In this document: positions 36,223 through 48,280 of the stretch, one piece after another
Position numbering within the stretch: position 1 is the first letter of the stretch
Layout: every line of letters begins with the position of its first letter
From: Cudoniella acicularis
Lineage: Eukaryota > Ascomycota > Leotiomycetes > Helotiales > Helotiaceae
Assembly (NCBI GenBank): GCA_013054445.1
Contig: JAAMPI010000069.1
Coordinates: 1 to 64,000 of the forward strand
DNA length: 64,000 bases
Reading direction: 5' to 3'
The notes under the pieces: model-generated
The model's input: only the letters and a program-made list of their open reading frames with translations
What the model was told of the DNA's origin: nothing
The model's database searches: none
Translations under genes and position numbers: made by a program

Positions 36223-39164
36223 TTCGAAGGAGTTTTCCTCGTTCAATTGAGGTTCTTGGCTCGAGGAATGTTTAAGAGATGCCGAGATCGGCAAATGACG
36301 TCGGAGTGGTCGTGCCACCAGGCGAAAACCAAAGTTCTCGGTTGATTCGAACAAAGGAACACAAAATTGGTGTTGATGGGTACACAAAGCCACGAGGATC
36401 AGGAGGGGAGGAGGGGAAGAGCAAAGGATTAAAGATGGGGTTTCTCGGAAGATATATGGTTGTGGGTATAACCTGACTGCGGAACGGAGGTGGCGACTGA
36501 GGAAATAGTACTTTCGGAGTAGTTGAGGTTAGTGATGGTTAGCAGACAAGCTACACCTTGATCCACAATGGTAGAGGGAGAAATCGGGGACCTTTGTCCC
36601 TTTAGTACTCGATCGTACCCGACTTACCAAGACTTCTCGCAGGAGCCGTGGCCAGTAAATGGCAGATCCACCTCCACCAACCCACGGGGCTACTCGACCG
36701 CGCAGAAAAGCTGCAGATGCAGACTGACAGAGCATACCAAGACTTCGCTTGTTCGAGTAGTCCCAGTTCCAGCTCCAGGGTAAAAAAGCATGGCGCGCTA
36801 CTTCTGACGGTGGCATCAACACGCGACTTGCCTGGCCACTGAGCATTCAGTTCCGCCGTGTAAATAAATCTTCCGGGACCCCTATTTGGAAGTTTTTTTT
36901 AAAGGCAATTGGGCAGATCTGTAACTTACTACCGTAGATCTACGGTTGGCTGGGATTCTGGGAATAGAGAGTAACAGAGAGTCCCTGCACGGCGAGCTCG
37001 GCCAGCTGGACGTGGGATTTTTTATATCGCCAAATGAGCAAGTCCATCGCCTTATTCGCGGCCTTCTGCTTCCAGGGCTCAGGGAAGACCCATACTCCCT
37101 TCCGCATTGTAGAGTGCACGCCCCAACAGACGGGTAATTTGACAATGGCGGGTTTTCCGTGGCGTAGCTTGGGTCTCCTGGAAAACATTCTGTGGAGTGG
37201 AGTGAGATGGCATGTTGTGACACAAAAAGTGAGGTCTGGAGAAACACGGTCATTGGCCACGTACGACACAGGTCAGTCTAGTTCTGGGATATAAAAATTT
37301 TGTGGAAGCACCCAGATGCTTTCGATGCCACAACGCCAGCGCCAGCGCCAGCACCATCCACAACCGACACCGCCTTCCCTGCCGGGTCTCCTCGGGCTCC
37401 CATTGGGGCTGGCGTCCGAGAGGCGACGGTCGAGATCTGGATATTCTGGAAGAAGCGGAGCAAAATCGATGCTGCTGGGATGCCCTCATTTCACGCAAAC
37501 AATGCAGAAAATCGCACCGACGACCAGGGAGGCAAGGCTGCGGCTGGGCATGGGGGACATCCTAGGGGAGTTTTCGATACGTACCTTAAATAGGAAAAAC
37601 TCCAGTCAATCGCAGTGATATCCGCCTCCCGCGCGCCCATCATGTAATATTTTCCTTCAAACTGTGGGGTACATCCAACGAGGCTGTTTCACTCGGCAGT
37701 CCTGCGATCCCAGCATGAGAGACTAGGTAAACGTGGTTGAGAGACACACATATCAATTGCACATCTGCAGCTCCGATGAGTCCAGTGTACATTTAAATCG
37801 TACACGTGCAGTACATGCACACACCCAAAGCCCAATTGACTTTTAATTTGTGCGGCTACCATGTTTTTGGAAATCTGCGGTTCGCGTGATGCTAAATGAC
37901 TGCAAGATACAGATGCTTGTGTTTGTTGATCGGGTGCACTGGTGCAGAGTGTGAGAGGCGGATGTTGGGGTAGGAAAATTCTGAATGTTCGCTAGTGCAT
38001 CATCACCGAGTTCGGCCCCAAGCGACTCAAGACCCTGATCCTTCTGCCCTCCCGTCATCCGTCTTCCGGGCTCTGAGCTGGTTGTCTGCTAAGAACTTAA
38101 GAACTTAAGCACACACTTCCTGGTCGGTGGCGTTTTTTCACTGCAAAAGAAAAGGCTTATTTTGGAAGGAAGCTATTTTGCAGTGAGGCATTTGGCTTCG
38201 ATCCTCATGAACATCAAACTTTTCCCGCGCACAACTGGATAGCCCCTTGTTACCGCTCTCACCTGATGAATGAGCTAAAAGGTCCGAGGTGAGGGGACAT
38301 GACGTATTCTTTTCTAGGCGAAAAAAATGAACATTTGATAATTTTGATGAAGCCGTGGCCAGGCACGACGTTGAGAGGCTGTAGATAAGCCTCTCAAACC
38401 AGCATAGCGTGTCGTCCGAATGCGTGAAAGCGTTATCGTGAGGTTTGACGTTGGAGCTGCCAATGAGAGGGAAGATTCAACAGCTCGATTGATAAAGCTT
38501 GTGACTTGGCTGTGCCCGAGCCGTGGCTTCGCCTAAAAGCATGGCAGTAAAAGCCGAGCACGCCATTAAGTGGGATGCATCTTGTTCCAAGTCACTGGTT
38601 CGAACCTTGGCATGGCTTCCCATACTATGATGTGCATTATTTGGACGAATGAGCCATCCCGCAGTTGAGGGAAATATAGTAAGTATTATTCTATTTTTAT
38701 CTCCGATTCAGCTCACGATGTCACTAGATTTAGAGCTTTTCAAAAGAAAATACCATCTTGTGATCCGTGAGTATCTCTTGGTGTGCTATAGAAACCGCGA
38801 CACGCTTATCAGTATGAGATCTATGAGGAATTCGAAGTGTTCCTCCAACTGGTTGCAATGTGATAAATCGATCATGACGTTTTGTCGATAAGATCAGCCT
38901 TGCATGACAGCCTCGCGCTAGCACCAGAGCAACCTCTCTTTGTCGCCCAACCATCAACACCACAACAACGAGCCATTCGATGTATACTTTTGAACATAAA
39001 AATACCTCCAGCCATCACTTCTAGCTTCTTCAACATCGACACGTGATTCGAAAGCTGCAGCCGTGAATAACCTACCAATTTTTCCTATGCGCCACTCTCC
39101 GAAGAGTCGTGGACCAAGACTCCAATAATCCCCGCCACCCCATGTCGGGGGTATCAGTTCTACG
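36223..39164. other. Long intergenic region
   Basis: Promoter of the ammonium transporter at the left and leader of the Crt10-like gene at the right. The many short overlapping frames at 36500-37620 are GC-rich shadows without a consistent model. A GCCAGC microsatellite is at about 37336-37352. At 38718-38880 a short frame (MSLDLELFKRKYH) is followed by frames that cannot be joined confidently; it may be a gene remnant. At 38598-38607 there is a tRNA B-box-like GGTTCGAACC without an acceptable cloverleaf. Confidence 0.4.
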
Positions 39165-41669
39165 ATGGAGCTGCGATCGGGAAGATGTTTCAAGGAGGTA
39201 GACGTAGGAGCTTTGCATGCGAAGGGGGAATGGAGCGTGTAAGTTCCAAACTTTGCAATGAACCTGAATCCTCCTCAGACCACATGATTCCAATTGCTGA
39301 CCTTCAACAGCTCTTTAACAGTCCTTTAAAGGCTCACAGTAGAACTCCTAGTGAAACCCCAGCTGTTGCACCCTGGAGGATGAATTTAACCGCATTATCT
39401 CAACGGTACAATGTGCGTATCTACACCTTATAGTAGATCTTGCACTGACAAATGGTAGCTTTACTTCGCAGTCTACGGCGATCAACTCCATGTTACGGTT
39501 CCGCGAGGACTCAAGCAAAAAATATCATGCTTTCCTGATCTCATGGTTGATCTCCCTGTATCCACAGAGGCACTTCATGTTATGGCCGATATCGATCTGG
39601 GGGAGCCACAGTACGTTCATTCTCTTGGACTATAGGTGGGCCTGTTCAACAAAAGATTGGAAACTGACTTTGGCATAACAGCTACGTCAATCATCTTATC
39701 ATTGGAAACCTCGGCGACCAAGAAATTATTCTCATTTCTTGTGACGATGGTGATGTGATAGCGTACTACACGCATATGTTTCAGAATATGTTACAGGCAA
39801 GCATAGGTTTTGATAGATATGTTGGCATTGACCCGTCAGCATTTCATACCTATTTTTGAGACCAGCTAGCTGATAGGCATCAGTGTACTCCACGAAAATG
39901 TTGGTCGTTCCGCTTGGGGTCTTGCCATTCATGAAAAATCGCGCCTCATTGCAGTTGGCTCAAATCGGCGAGAAATCACGATATTTGGCCTCGCTGTCCA
40001 TCCCAAAACTAGTCTCGTGGTAGAGGCATCCCTCAAGGATAAAGGGTCATTGTCGATAGTCGAGAAACAAGCTTTGTCAAAAACCGAATTGTTTTCTCGA
40101 CTCTCAACACCCCCGAAATCCGCTTTGCATGGTAGAGAAACAGGCTATCGAATATCGTTCAACCTTGGAGATGAGGGCCATAATATCCCGACCTTAAGTT
40201 TCGCCAGTAATGTAAATGGAGAGGCACAGGAAATTCTCGTTGGTGATATTCGTGGAAATTTGGTAAGCAACTTCTCTTCGCCCGTAGCTCTGAGACTCTC
40301 TGGGGCTGTTGGAGACTCTGAGGCACTGGCTTTCCAATGAGCCTCGTGGCAAGTTGCCTTCCAGAATCAACTTCGAGACCCTGGAACTTTGAGATCTTTC
40401 GGGGAGTCGTCTGACCTTGAGCGTTTTGGTCAGAAAGCAAAGTAGTTTCATGTGAATCCACGCTCTGGACTCATGCTTCTAGTATTTAAAGTGGTGTTCT
40501 ACAGTTCCAATACTTCGCACATCTCATTCCAACGTCAACTAACCATCTGTAGTGGATGTTTGATATATGGACAAAGAGAAGCACGGGTCCACCACTAGAA
40601 ATCGTCGCTTCACCCGAAGAAAACCCCATCATGTAAGTTTGAACTTCGAACTGAAAATTTGCCTCTAATGTATTACAGGTCCTGGGGAGTTTTGGTTCTC
40701 CCTTTGGGAATTTTCAAAGTAGAATCGACACCGCAGAAAGCCCTCGGATTAAAGGACGTAAAGACCGCTTGTAGGCTAGGAGATCGAGAAATTCCAGAGA
40801 GCTACATTGACATTTCCGATTCGAAGAAGGAAATCGAGGATATGTCGATGAAGCGCTCCTCTCTCATATCCTCAGGTGCCGATAACTTCAAAATGTTTAA
40901 CCTGATGAAGGCTGAAACGATGCACATCACCGAGTTTCTCTCGCTTCACTCCGAAGAGCGCCCTCAAGATTCCGAATCGATCGATTCATATGTCAAGCCT
41001 TTTCGAGTTTGGATGAACTCGCCCGACTCGCCCATGTTGCGGATAGGGACCACATGGAACACTTTTTCCGCGCAGGCAGACGCTCTTCAAAAACTAGAAG
41101 AACGAGGAGTAGAGTTCAGCCTACACAAGCTTGCTCTCAGCGAGGCTTTTAAAAGAGTGCTTCCAGATGGCTCAGCAATTTTACGAACCTATGACCACGA
41201 CATCGAATTAATACCCCCAAACGCCACCATTCCCCGCACAGTTTGCCATATCCCCTTCCGACCTCGCACAAACAGGCCATTAGCTCAATTCAGTCGCTTA
41301 GCACAACTGAGTCGATTCAACATGTTGGCTGTGATTCCCGAGCTCTCTCTCGTGGTTGTAGCTTCGCAATCCGGCTACGCGGCCTTGATCACACTCACGA
41401 GATTAGAGGACGGATTCTCGCAATTCGGTCCGGTAACGACGTTTCGTCTAGAACATTTCGTGCCTTTTTCCAACCATGAAAAACAGATTCCGTCTCCGAA
41501 GCGAGCGCTGATGGGAATAGCGGCCTCACCAGTGCCTTCGAGTAGGTCTAGAAGTGAGACGGCATATCCTCATCGCAATCGATGGAGACTTATAATGCAT
41601 TATGTTGATCACACGATTTTGAGTTACGACTTGAGCAGGTATGAAAATGATAATTTGATGATTCTTTAA
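39165..41669 (+). CDS. Crt10-like protein
   Basis: Seven exons: 39165-39238, 39322-39412, 39459-39610, 39683-39796, 39884-40262, 40553-40632, 40679-41669, giving 626 aa; the sum is divisible by three. The spliced product shows the Crt10 pattern: WRMNLTALSQRYN, YVNHLIIGNLGDQEIILISCDDGDVIAYYT, LHENVGRSAWGLAIH, GDIRGNLWMFDIW, SWGVLVLPLG and RLIMHYVDHTILSYDLSR. Yeast Crt10 negatively regulates ribonucleotide reductase genes; the WD-like beta-propeller character fits a scaffold role. Intron 4 appears to be GC-AG (CAG|gcaagc). The start is uncertain: 39165 splices neatly, but an in-frame ATG at 39185 is an alternative without intron 1. The C-terminus may end at 41669 or splice on, since gtatga follows LSR at 41639. 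Confidence 0.72.
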
Positions 41670-43634
41670 GCGCGGGTTGGTGTTTGATATAATGTCAGCT
41701 TTTGCATGGATAGCGAGGAGCATTGTGATACCAGGATTGCTTTGTGTTTTTGTCTTGTTGTTAGCGACGACTTGTTTCGGGTACATGATGACAGCGATTC
41801 AAACTACTGTGTTTTTGATTTTCATAGTAAAATTGCTTGGGAGACTGAAATCTTGTTCTTAGCGGTCCGAAGTTCAGCGTTATGTAATATACAGCGATTA
41901 AAACTCTGTGATATCAGTTAGCAGTAGCAACGGGAGAATAATACGTCGGAAATAGAGAGCAAATGTTCGAGAAAAGCAATGACTTTCCTAGGTTTTTATC
42001 ATTTCAAGTAACGGGGATCGGAGCAATCATGTCGAATATTACAAAGAAACATTTCCAAAGTTCATGGACTTCAGACAAGTACGCCGGCATACAGGATCTG
42101 CCAAGAACCTTTTGTCGTATGCTTGATTTGATTGAAATATCTATTGGAGTGACTTATGGACATGATCCTCCTTATTCTTCTTCTAGTTACAAACACAAGA
42201 CGTCTTCTAGCAAGAATCTCCGCATAACTATCCATCAACCTTGGAACGGACCACATTCAACTTGTGGCTTAGCCTCTAGCACTCGGGAGCTTTGCTGCAA
42301 GCAATCCGACTATCGCAGACAATTCAGCCAGCAAGAAAGAGGATATTAAATATTCTTTTGAGCACATCTCGATCGTAATCAAAATCCACCAGGTATCATG
42401 ACCACCAGTCTGCCAATATGACCAGTGTTGAATGCGGAGGACTCCTGAAATACGCAACATAGCCTTCCGGCAAATTCGTGAGGCCTCTACACAGTGAATT
42501 GAATAATCAGGCATAATATGCCAATACTTCAGAGCGAGAGGATTTGTCCCGATTATCAGAACCCGTTTGAAAACCTGGAAGTATTTAACAGTTGTCCAGC
42601 ATGACAAACCCCGAAGAGCTTGAGATGCTGGGAAAATGTTAGCAGGGATATCTTCATCAACAGTAGCCCACGACTTACAGCTGGTGACCTCTTGGAGTTA
42701 TAAGCTTAAGCTTAGCTTGCCGTGATTAGTTCATTCTGCATCTCATGTGCATAACTGGTGGATATTTCATCTTGTGACTTATGAGCTAGCCTTATCGTTT
42801 AGTGTTGGGTCTGCAAATGATCCTGGTGAAGAAGTGCCGATCCATTTGCGTGTCATTCCCCTGATTTCCATTATCCTATCCACTCTCCTCATCAAATACC
42901 AAGTCCAACCCCGTGAGTCCATAGGCCACATTTCATCTCCCTTCCCAGTAGAATATTCATTTTCACTGATTCCTTCTTGTCCCACCGCAATCACCCTTCA
43001 CAGCATGTATCCTCTATAGCTTACCCCAATTTATGCTAACTCTACCCATGTTGCTGTGTTAGGATTTTCTCCTGAAACCCTTCCTCTCGACCTGCAGTCA
43101 CCAGCATGGATCTCATCGACTCGTTTTGCGTATCCGAAACCACAAGAGCCATCCTTGAAAGATTGACAAGTTCGTCGGATCATCTGCAAATAGTTGCTGT
43201 TGGGTTTCCAATCTCAAATTGAAAACCATCGATCAAAACTATCTCGCAGCTGTTCATACATCTCAGAACTCCTTCTCTTTTGTTACCCGTTGTTCCGCAT
43301 AATCTGCAATGAAGTTCTTGTTATCTTCGGGATTAACACTAGCTCCGGAATCCCTTTGATCGTGATAGTATCCTTGGGTCAGCGTCAATTTCTTATATAT
43401 TCCTTGCCAGTGATTCCCAACCACTCCCGAAACTGGCATTGTAAATACTCAGAAATAAATGATTTCAAGCATGTTAATTGCCCACGTTTTAATTTCCACA
43501 AGATTGTCGAACATTTCGAGGTCTGCGACAACTGCAATTGGGGCCAGTGGCTAAAATATATTGGGGGTATCTCCTAGATTAGGCCACCCTAAATATCCAC
43601 TATTTGCAAATGAAAAGATAATGAGTGGGATCTT
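41670..43634. other. AT-rich intergenic, mostly featureless
   Basis: Several 90-130-codon frames occur on both strands with no recognisable domain. The only frame that reads like protein is the minus-strand one near 42269-42650, listed separately. From about 41.7 kb rightwards the base composition and gene content become accessory in character. Confidence 0.4.
42269..42650 (-). CDS. Possible exons of an unidentified gene or remnant
   Basis: The minus strand reads HLKLFG (exon near 42635-42618), then a possible 36-nt intron, then a 95-codon exon with VLIIGTNPLALKYWHIMPDY and WSYWQTGGHDTWWILI, ending in a stop at 42269. A good intron (gtaagt...ctgctaac...ttttcccag) lies just upstream at about 42638-42690. 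The composition is protein-like, but I recognise no family and cannot find the 5' end. It may be a truncated relic. Confidence 0.27.
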
Positions 43635-46121
43635 TCAGATCAAGCCTCCCCATATATCCATCCCTTTAGCAATTGACTCTGTGAGGAGCTCAACGTCAGA
43701 TGGAATGTCAACAAAAGGTGCTACGCAGCGCCTCCACCAAGAAGATTCAGCTGAACCTTCGGCGAAAGTGAAGGAGCACGTCCCCATTCCATCGCGATCA
43801 CTAACCTCATATGTCACTTGTTGAAGGTCTTCTGAATCAGCGCATCGGTTGAAAAGTAGCTTGGACTGAAGGATAACACCACCCGAGTCGGCAATCATCA
43901 CCAATTTTGACGTCGATTTAGAGACCAAATACTCCTCTTCTGTCCCAGTTTCTCTTTGGCGATTCACAAGATCATCGCCGAAGATGAGTGGGAGACTGCG
44001 CTTCCACAACTGGTCCCATCGAGGAAGTACCAACAAGAGCTCTCTCACAAAGCTGCCACTTGTCTGAATATATCTATTCAGGCGATTGATAAGGTCGCTC
44101 TGTGAGATTCTGGTCTTGCTCCAGACAGCAGGGAAACGAGCCGTCAACCTTGTAACTAGTTGGGAAAAGGCTAGCGCGAGGAAGATAGCAGTATCCGATG
44201 CTACCGGGAGATTTCTCGTGAATAAGTCGCAGGCCTTCGCCATAAGAGTAACAGCTGCAACGCTGTCGCAGTCTACCACTCTCTCTATAGCACTCGCGAT
44301 CAAGATGAAAAGTGCAGGTGTCTCATAGGCTGCCGCACTGACAAACACAAATATTTGACAGGCATTTGCCAAGGCACTCAGTTTCCCCGCGTATTTAAGG
44401 ACTGGCCTCATGTTGTCCCCGGGTATCCGTAACACGAGAAACACTTGCTCCTTTCCAATGGCTGAGACAGCGAGAGGCTTAGCACTGGTATCCAGAATGA
44501 CACCAGCAGCCTCGGACCAGGCTGGACTCGTAGAGGGAGCGGCGCAAGATGAACCAGCAAGATAGTCTGTGAGTATGGACTTGGCGAGGGTGGTGAAGGT
44601 TGCCAAATCCTGCACAGTCTTGCTGTGTTCCTCTTTTGTCGCTGCGTGGGATGACCTCTCGTCTGTAAGACTCTTTTGAATACTCGATATATTCAACTCT
44701 GCTGTCGCGAATTGGACCAAGATATCAGCCTCTGATGCCAACCAGGCGTTGTTGAGCGCACCGATATCCGCCTTGCTCAATCCTATAGTGTCCTTAACCT
44801 CACTCGTCACCTGCTCGAACTCGGTGAGATCTGTAAGCACACCCTTCAGGGTATTGCAACATTCCTTGACGAGCCCGCTCTTCTGGAGCAGTGACGAGCT
44901 CAGGTTGGTGTTGGCACTCTGTAGCCGTCGCGCCTCTTCCTTCAACATGTCCAGATCCTGCTCTGCATCAAACATGCAGGAGTCGTGATAATTATTGAGC
45001 GCTTCGAGCTTCGTTTGATGATCATCGAAATTTTTCGTCACCAAGTTGTTAGCCTTTTCAAGCTGTGACTCGAGTCGCCCAAGATCATCATCACGATCTG
45101 AACATCTCTCCTCCAACTCAGAATTTCGCTGTTGAAGGGATTTGCATTCTGCTTTCATCCGCTGGACGGAATACAGTATGGTGACGAATCTGTGGTCTTC
45201 GAGCTCGAGGAGCTGGTGCAACCGGTCCCATCCATCTAGATGGCGGCTCACCTTTTCATTTGCCTTCTCCAGTTCTTGCTCGATACCCTTCAATTGGTCG
45301 ACTTCAATCCCTAACTGGAAAACTTCGAGCCCGAGGTCTTTGACCTTTTGGCTTTTGTTCTCTAGCTCCCCGCGAACCTCGGTGAGGTTCTTTCGGCATT
45401 CCGCCAGAAGCTGATCATTCGCCTCTGCTTCCAGCCGCATGCGTTCGATTGTGCGGTTTTTGTCGTTAATCTCGCTCTCTCGAAGTGTAAGTTTTCTCGC
45501 CAGGGTTCCGGCGTTCTCTTCACTCTTCTCTAGGTCGAGGCTTAATTCCTCAAGCTTTTCTGATTTGACTTGCACCTGGCCGGCTTTGGCGGTCTTGTCA
45601 GACTCAGATCCTCTTAGATCCTTCTTCAATTGCTTAATGCGATCATGGAGCCGATTATGTTCCTCGTTGACCTTTTCTAGCTCTCGGTTGAGTAATGCCT
45701 GTTTGACGGCATCACTCATAACCCTGGCTGGCTCAAGAGAGTCAAATGCCTTGAAGACTATAGCCAGTGCTTGATCAACCAGCTCCCGAGGAGGCCTGCC
45801 AGGGTCATCGAGTATCTGCTGGCTTACCGCTGGTATTGCCTTCGCAGATTGCACCATCGCTGACAGTGTCGTATCATACTGCGCCATTCGTCGTTCCCAG
45901 TCGCCGAGCTTCTGGTGAACAACGTTGTACTCTTTGTAGGCAGATTCCAGCCTCTCTGCGTCCTTAATGTGGATGGTCTCTGTTGAAAAGAGCTCATCAG
46001 ACATTCGATAGACGTCGGTTAGAACACCATTTATGGTGCGGATCTTCTCCTCGTATCGTACCAAAGCCTCGGAGAATTGGTCAATGTTGGGGCCTTGGGT
46101 TGGCACCATGTCTTGATCCAT
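43635..46121 (-). CDS. Unrecognised coiled-coil protein, 828 aa
   Basis: Single-exon minus-strand gene; ATG at 46121 (MDQDMVPTQGPNIDQF). Residues about 165-430 are a long coiled coil rich in Glu/Lys/Leu with heptads (ELEKVNEEHNRLHDRIKQLK). The C-terminal half (about 480-828) is globular and mostly alpha-helical in style, with hydrophobic stretches (YETPALFILIASAIERVVD) that look like buried helices rather than clear membrane segments. I do not recognise the family. It starts 163 bp from the oppositely oriented gene at 46285, whose product also ends in a helical, charged region. A structural or filament-associated role would be a guess. No frame damage is seen over 2.5 kb, so the gene is probably functional. 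Confidence 0.75.
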   Translation of the reverse strand: MDQDMVPTQGPNIDQFSEALVRYEEKIRTINGVLTDVYRMSDELFSTETIHIKDAERLESAYKEYNVVHQKLGDWERRMAQYDTTLSAMVQSAKAIPAVSQQILDDPGRPPRELVDQALAIVFKAFDSLEPARVMSDAVKQALLNRELEKVNEEHNRLHDRIKQLKKDLRGSESDKTAKAGQVQVKSEKLEELSLDLEKSEENAGTLARKLTLRESEINDKNRTIERMRLEAEANDQLLAECRKNLTEVRGELENKSQKVKDLGLEVFQLGIEVDQLKGIEQELEKANEKVSRHLDGWDRLHQLLELEDHRFVTILYSVQRMKAECKSLQQRNSELEERCSDRDDDLGRLESQLEKANNLVTKNFDDHQTKLEALNNYHDSCMFDAEQDLDMLKEEARRLQSANTNLSSSLLQKSGLVKECCNTLKGVLTDLTEFEQVTSEVKDTIGLSKADIGALNNAWLASEADILVQFATAELNISSIQKSLTDERSSHAATKEEHSKTVQDLATFTTLAKSILTDYLAGSSCAAPSTSPAWSEAAGVILDTSAKPLAVSAIGKEQVFLVLRIPGDNMRPVLKYAGKLSALANACQIFVFVSAAAYETPALFILIASAIERVVDCDSVAAVTLMAKACDLFTRNLPVASDTAIFLALAFSQLVTRLTARFPAVWSKTRISQSDLINRLNRYIQTSGSFVRELLLVLPRWDQLWKRSLPLIFGDDLVNRQRETGTEEEYLVSKSTSKLVMIADSGGVILQSKLLFNRCADSEDLQQVTYEVSDRDGMGTCSFTFAEGSAESSWWRRCVAPFVDIPSDVELLTESIAKGMDIWGGLI

Positions 46122-46284
46122 GGTGGCGACGAGGAAGGTCGGATAAGAAGATGATTGAGGTTATGTTGAGGTTTGATTCGGCTGACGCGCGAGAAAATAC
46201 ACGGTCCTAAAGTGCGCTACCACTTGATACACGCGCAATAAAACACGACACCCACCTCAGCTATCACAGCATCCACATCTCGGT
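46122..46284. promoter_or_regulatory. Short divergent promoter
   Basis: Only 163 bp separate the two oppositely oriented start codons at 46121 (minus) and 46285 (plus), so both genes must share control sequences. No TATA box or known motif is evident. Confidence 0.5.
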
Positions 46285-47742
46285 ATGGATTATACTCCAG
46301 ACGCAGTGGACGCTCTTGCGCCGACTGCAGAGATGCCTATCTTTTTTCACCGGCATCGCAGATTGTTGAGAATAGCTACGTCCCTAGCCGGAACCACCGA
46401 CGACCTCATGGACGAACTGTATAAGATGGCGGCAGATGACTACAATGCCTGTGTAGCCACTCAACGCCAAGATGGTTCAGACGAGGCCGTGGGCCAGGGT
46501 GCGTAAAGTGCCCCAATCTTATGAACATCTACTGACTGTTTATAGTTATGGCAGCGTCGCTCAAGGCCATCGAGGACCATGATAACGGCTTGCAAATGGT
46601 GGAACTTCTGCGAAGTATCCCCAAGGAAGTTGTCACATCTATAATTGACAACACCATCGGCCACAGGTACAAGACCGATGCAAACTTTCGCAAGCTCTTT
46701 ATGGCCCTAGAAGGAGCTGGAGTGTACCTGAATACAATTATTGTCAAGGGCACAGGAAAGGGGCTGACCCGGCATGAGTGGGAAAGCCTCCAAGCAATGA
46801 TACAGAGGTATGGGGCTGTGCGGTACCTTGAGCCGTCGAACTAACGAGGGTAGATATGTCAATGGCAAGGGCGTCGTCTTGGGGCCGACTTCCTCCCCTA
46901 CTGACATTGCAAACTCTGTAGAAGCGGCAACGATCGAGCGACGTTACCGATATTCCAGAAGGAGCCAAGCTGAGTGCCAGGCGGGCACGGCTGCGGGAAA
47001 GAGAGAGTTGGTGCAAGGCAATAATAAATCAGCCATATTCTACCAACGCTTGTCGAAACGAATTAACCCCCAGCTCGACCCTTCCGGTGATGTGCGACAG
47101 CTACAGTCACTTACTCAAGTAGGCTGCAGCAATACCTTGAACACTCGCATGGGTCAATACCAGCCGAGGACCGGGATGAAGAGCACGCCGAAGACCTGGC
47201 AACTCGTTCTCGGTTGCTTAGCTGTGCTCGGGATTGACGTGGAGATTGTCGGTCTGCCAATCCTTAAGATATGGAAGGAAGAACATCTGGAACTCAGCGA
47301 GATACTAGTAACCTCCTTAGCCGGGTCATTAATAGAGCAATATGGGATAAACCCGGTGGCACCCGGTACGCAGTCGTTCAACGGGGATAACTTGGATCTG
47401 GAGACAGAAGAGGTCTTCGAAGAGTGCTCCTGGGTCTTCGATAACATGAAACATGATATCGATCTCGCTAGACGTCGACTGGATGCAGTGAAGTCCATAA
47501 AAAGACTTGCAGATTCAGAAGACACGCTTGACACTGTGAAGGATATAAAGGAACATGTGACGAAAGCATCCCAGCGGGGCGCTGAACACTCACTAAACGT
47601 TGCCGATCTTACTCGAAAATTACAAAGAGCAAAGGATGCAGAGAACGATCGCATAGCCAACCTCACTGAAGCAAGTGTGAAAAAGGAAGGCTACACGAGC
47701 TTCTCTACAGGTGTCCAGAAATGGCTCACAAGGAGGATGTGA
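46285..47742 (+). CDS. Unrecognised protein with C-terminal helical region
   Basis: Model: exons 46285-46498, 46546-46807 and 46854-47742, 454 aa. Intron 1 (gtgcgt...ctactgac...tatag) is clear and intron 2 (gtatgg...ctaac...ggtag) good. N-terminus: MDYTPDAVDALAPTAEMP, a His/Arg-rich helix, then MAASLKAIEDHDNGLQMVEL. The C-terminus (LARRRLDAVKSIKRLAD, DLTRKLQRAKDAENDR) predicts coiled coil. The part from about 46870 to 47240 is uncertain: a further intron at 46872-46921 (ending ctactgac...ctctgtag) would switch to a frame reading KRQRSSDVTDIPEGAKL, and that frame needs yet another intron to return. Family and function are unknown. The gene is divergently paired with the coiled-coil gene at 43635. 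Confidence 0.5.
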
Positions 47743-48042
47743 TCCAATATCCCGACACAGCGTGCTGGGTGAGGATATATAAAGCCCAGTTGATGAGTCC
47801 CCAGCGGGGACTATAGGGCTGGACCAATATCCTTCTAGTCTCCACGAGGGATTATTAAGCAAGACGGAAGAAGCAATCCAAGTCTCTTCTGCCAAGAAAT
47901 GCTCGAGGGGTCATTTGATCCAACCCGGTATGGATCACAACCCTATAGAGCTTTTCCATCCATAATTAGAGACGATAAAAGGAAGGATCCAATAGACGAA
48001 AGAAGGTAGCCATTGTGGCAGCGATAGAGCCGAACTTTCAGG

Positions 48043-48280
48043 CAATTCAGCAAGGATTGCCCTCAAGGGTTTGGCGGTGGTGGAGCAGTCCATGACTACG
48101 AATAACAGAGCTGAACATTTGGCCAATTCAGCAAGGATTACCCTCAGGGGACTGGTGGTGGTAGGTCATCATGACTGCCAATGAGAGAGTTGACCATTCG
48201 ACCAATTCAGCAAGGATTGCCCTCATGGAGTTGGCGGTGGCAGAGTATCATGACCGCCAACGAGAGTGCCATCCACCAAA
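48043..48280. repeat. Imperfect tandem repeat, three units of about 80 bp
   Basis: The anchor CAATTCAGCAAGGATT[GA]CCCT starts at 48043, 48124 and 48203 (spacings 81 and 79). Each unit continues with a GG[TC]GGTGG block and CATGAC. On the minus strand the units can read as RAILAEL...SALSL, but not in one shared open frame. It is probably a minisatellite. Confidence 0.75.

Noticed and set aside
36882..37620. Cluster of overlapping frames on both strands
   Set aside because: No frame dominates, no introns join them, and no product resembles a family; GC-rich composition explains the open frames.
39185..39433. ATG 39185 as start of the Crt10-like gene without intron 1
   Set aside because: Kept as an alternative, but the perfect gtaagt at 39239 and ATG 39165 with a matching phase make the spliced start more likely.
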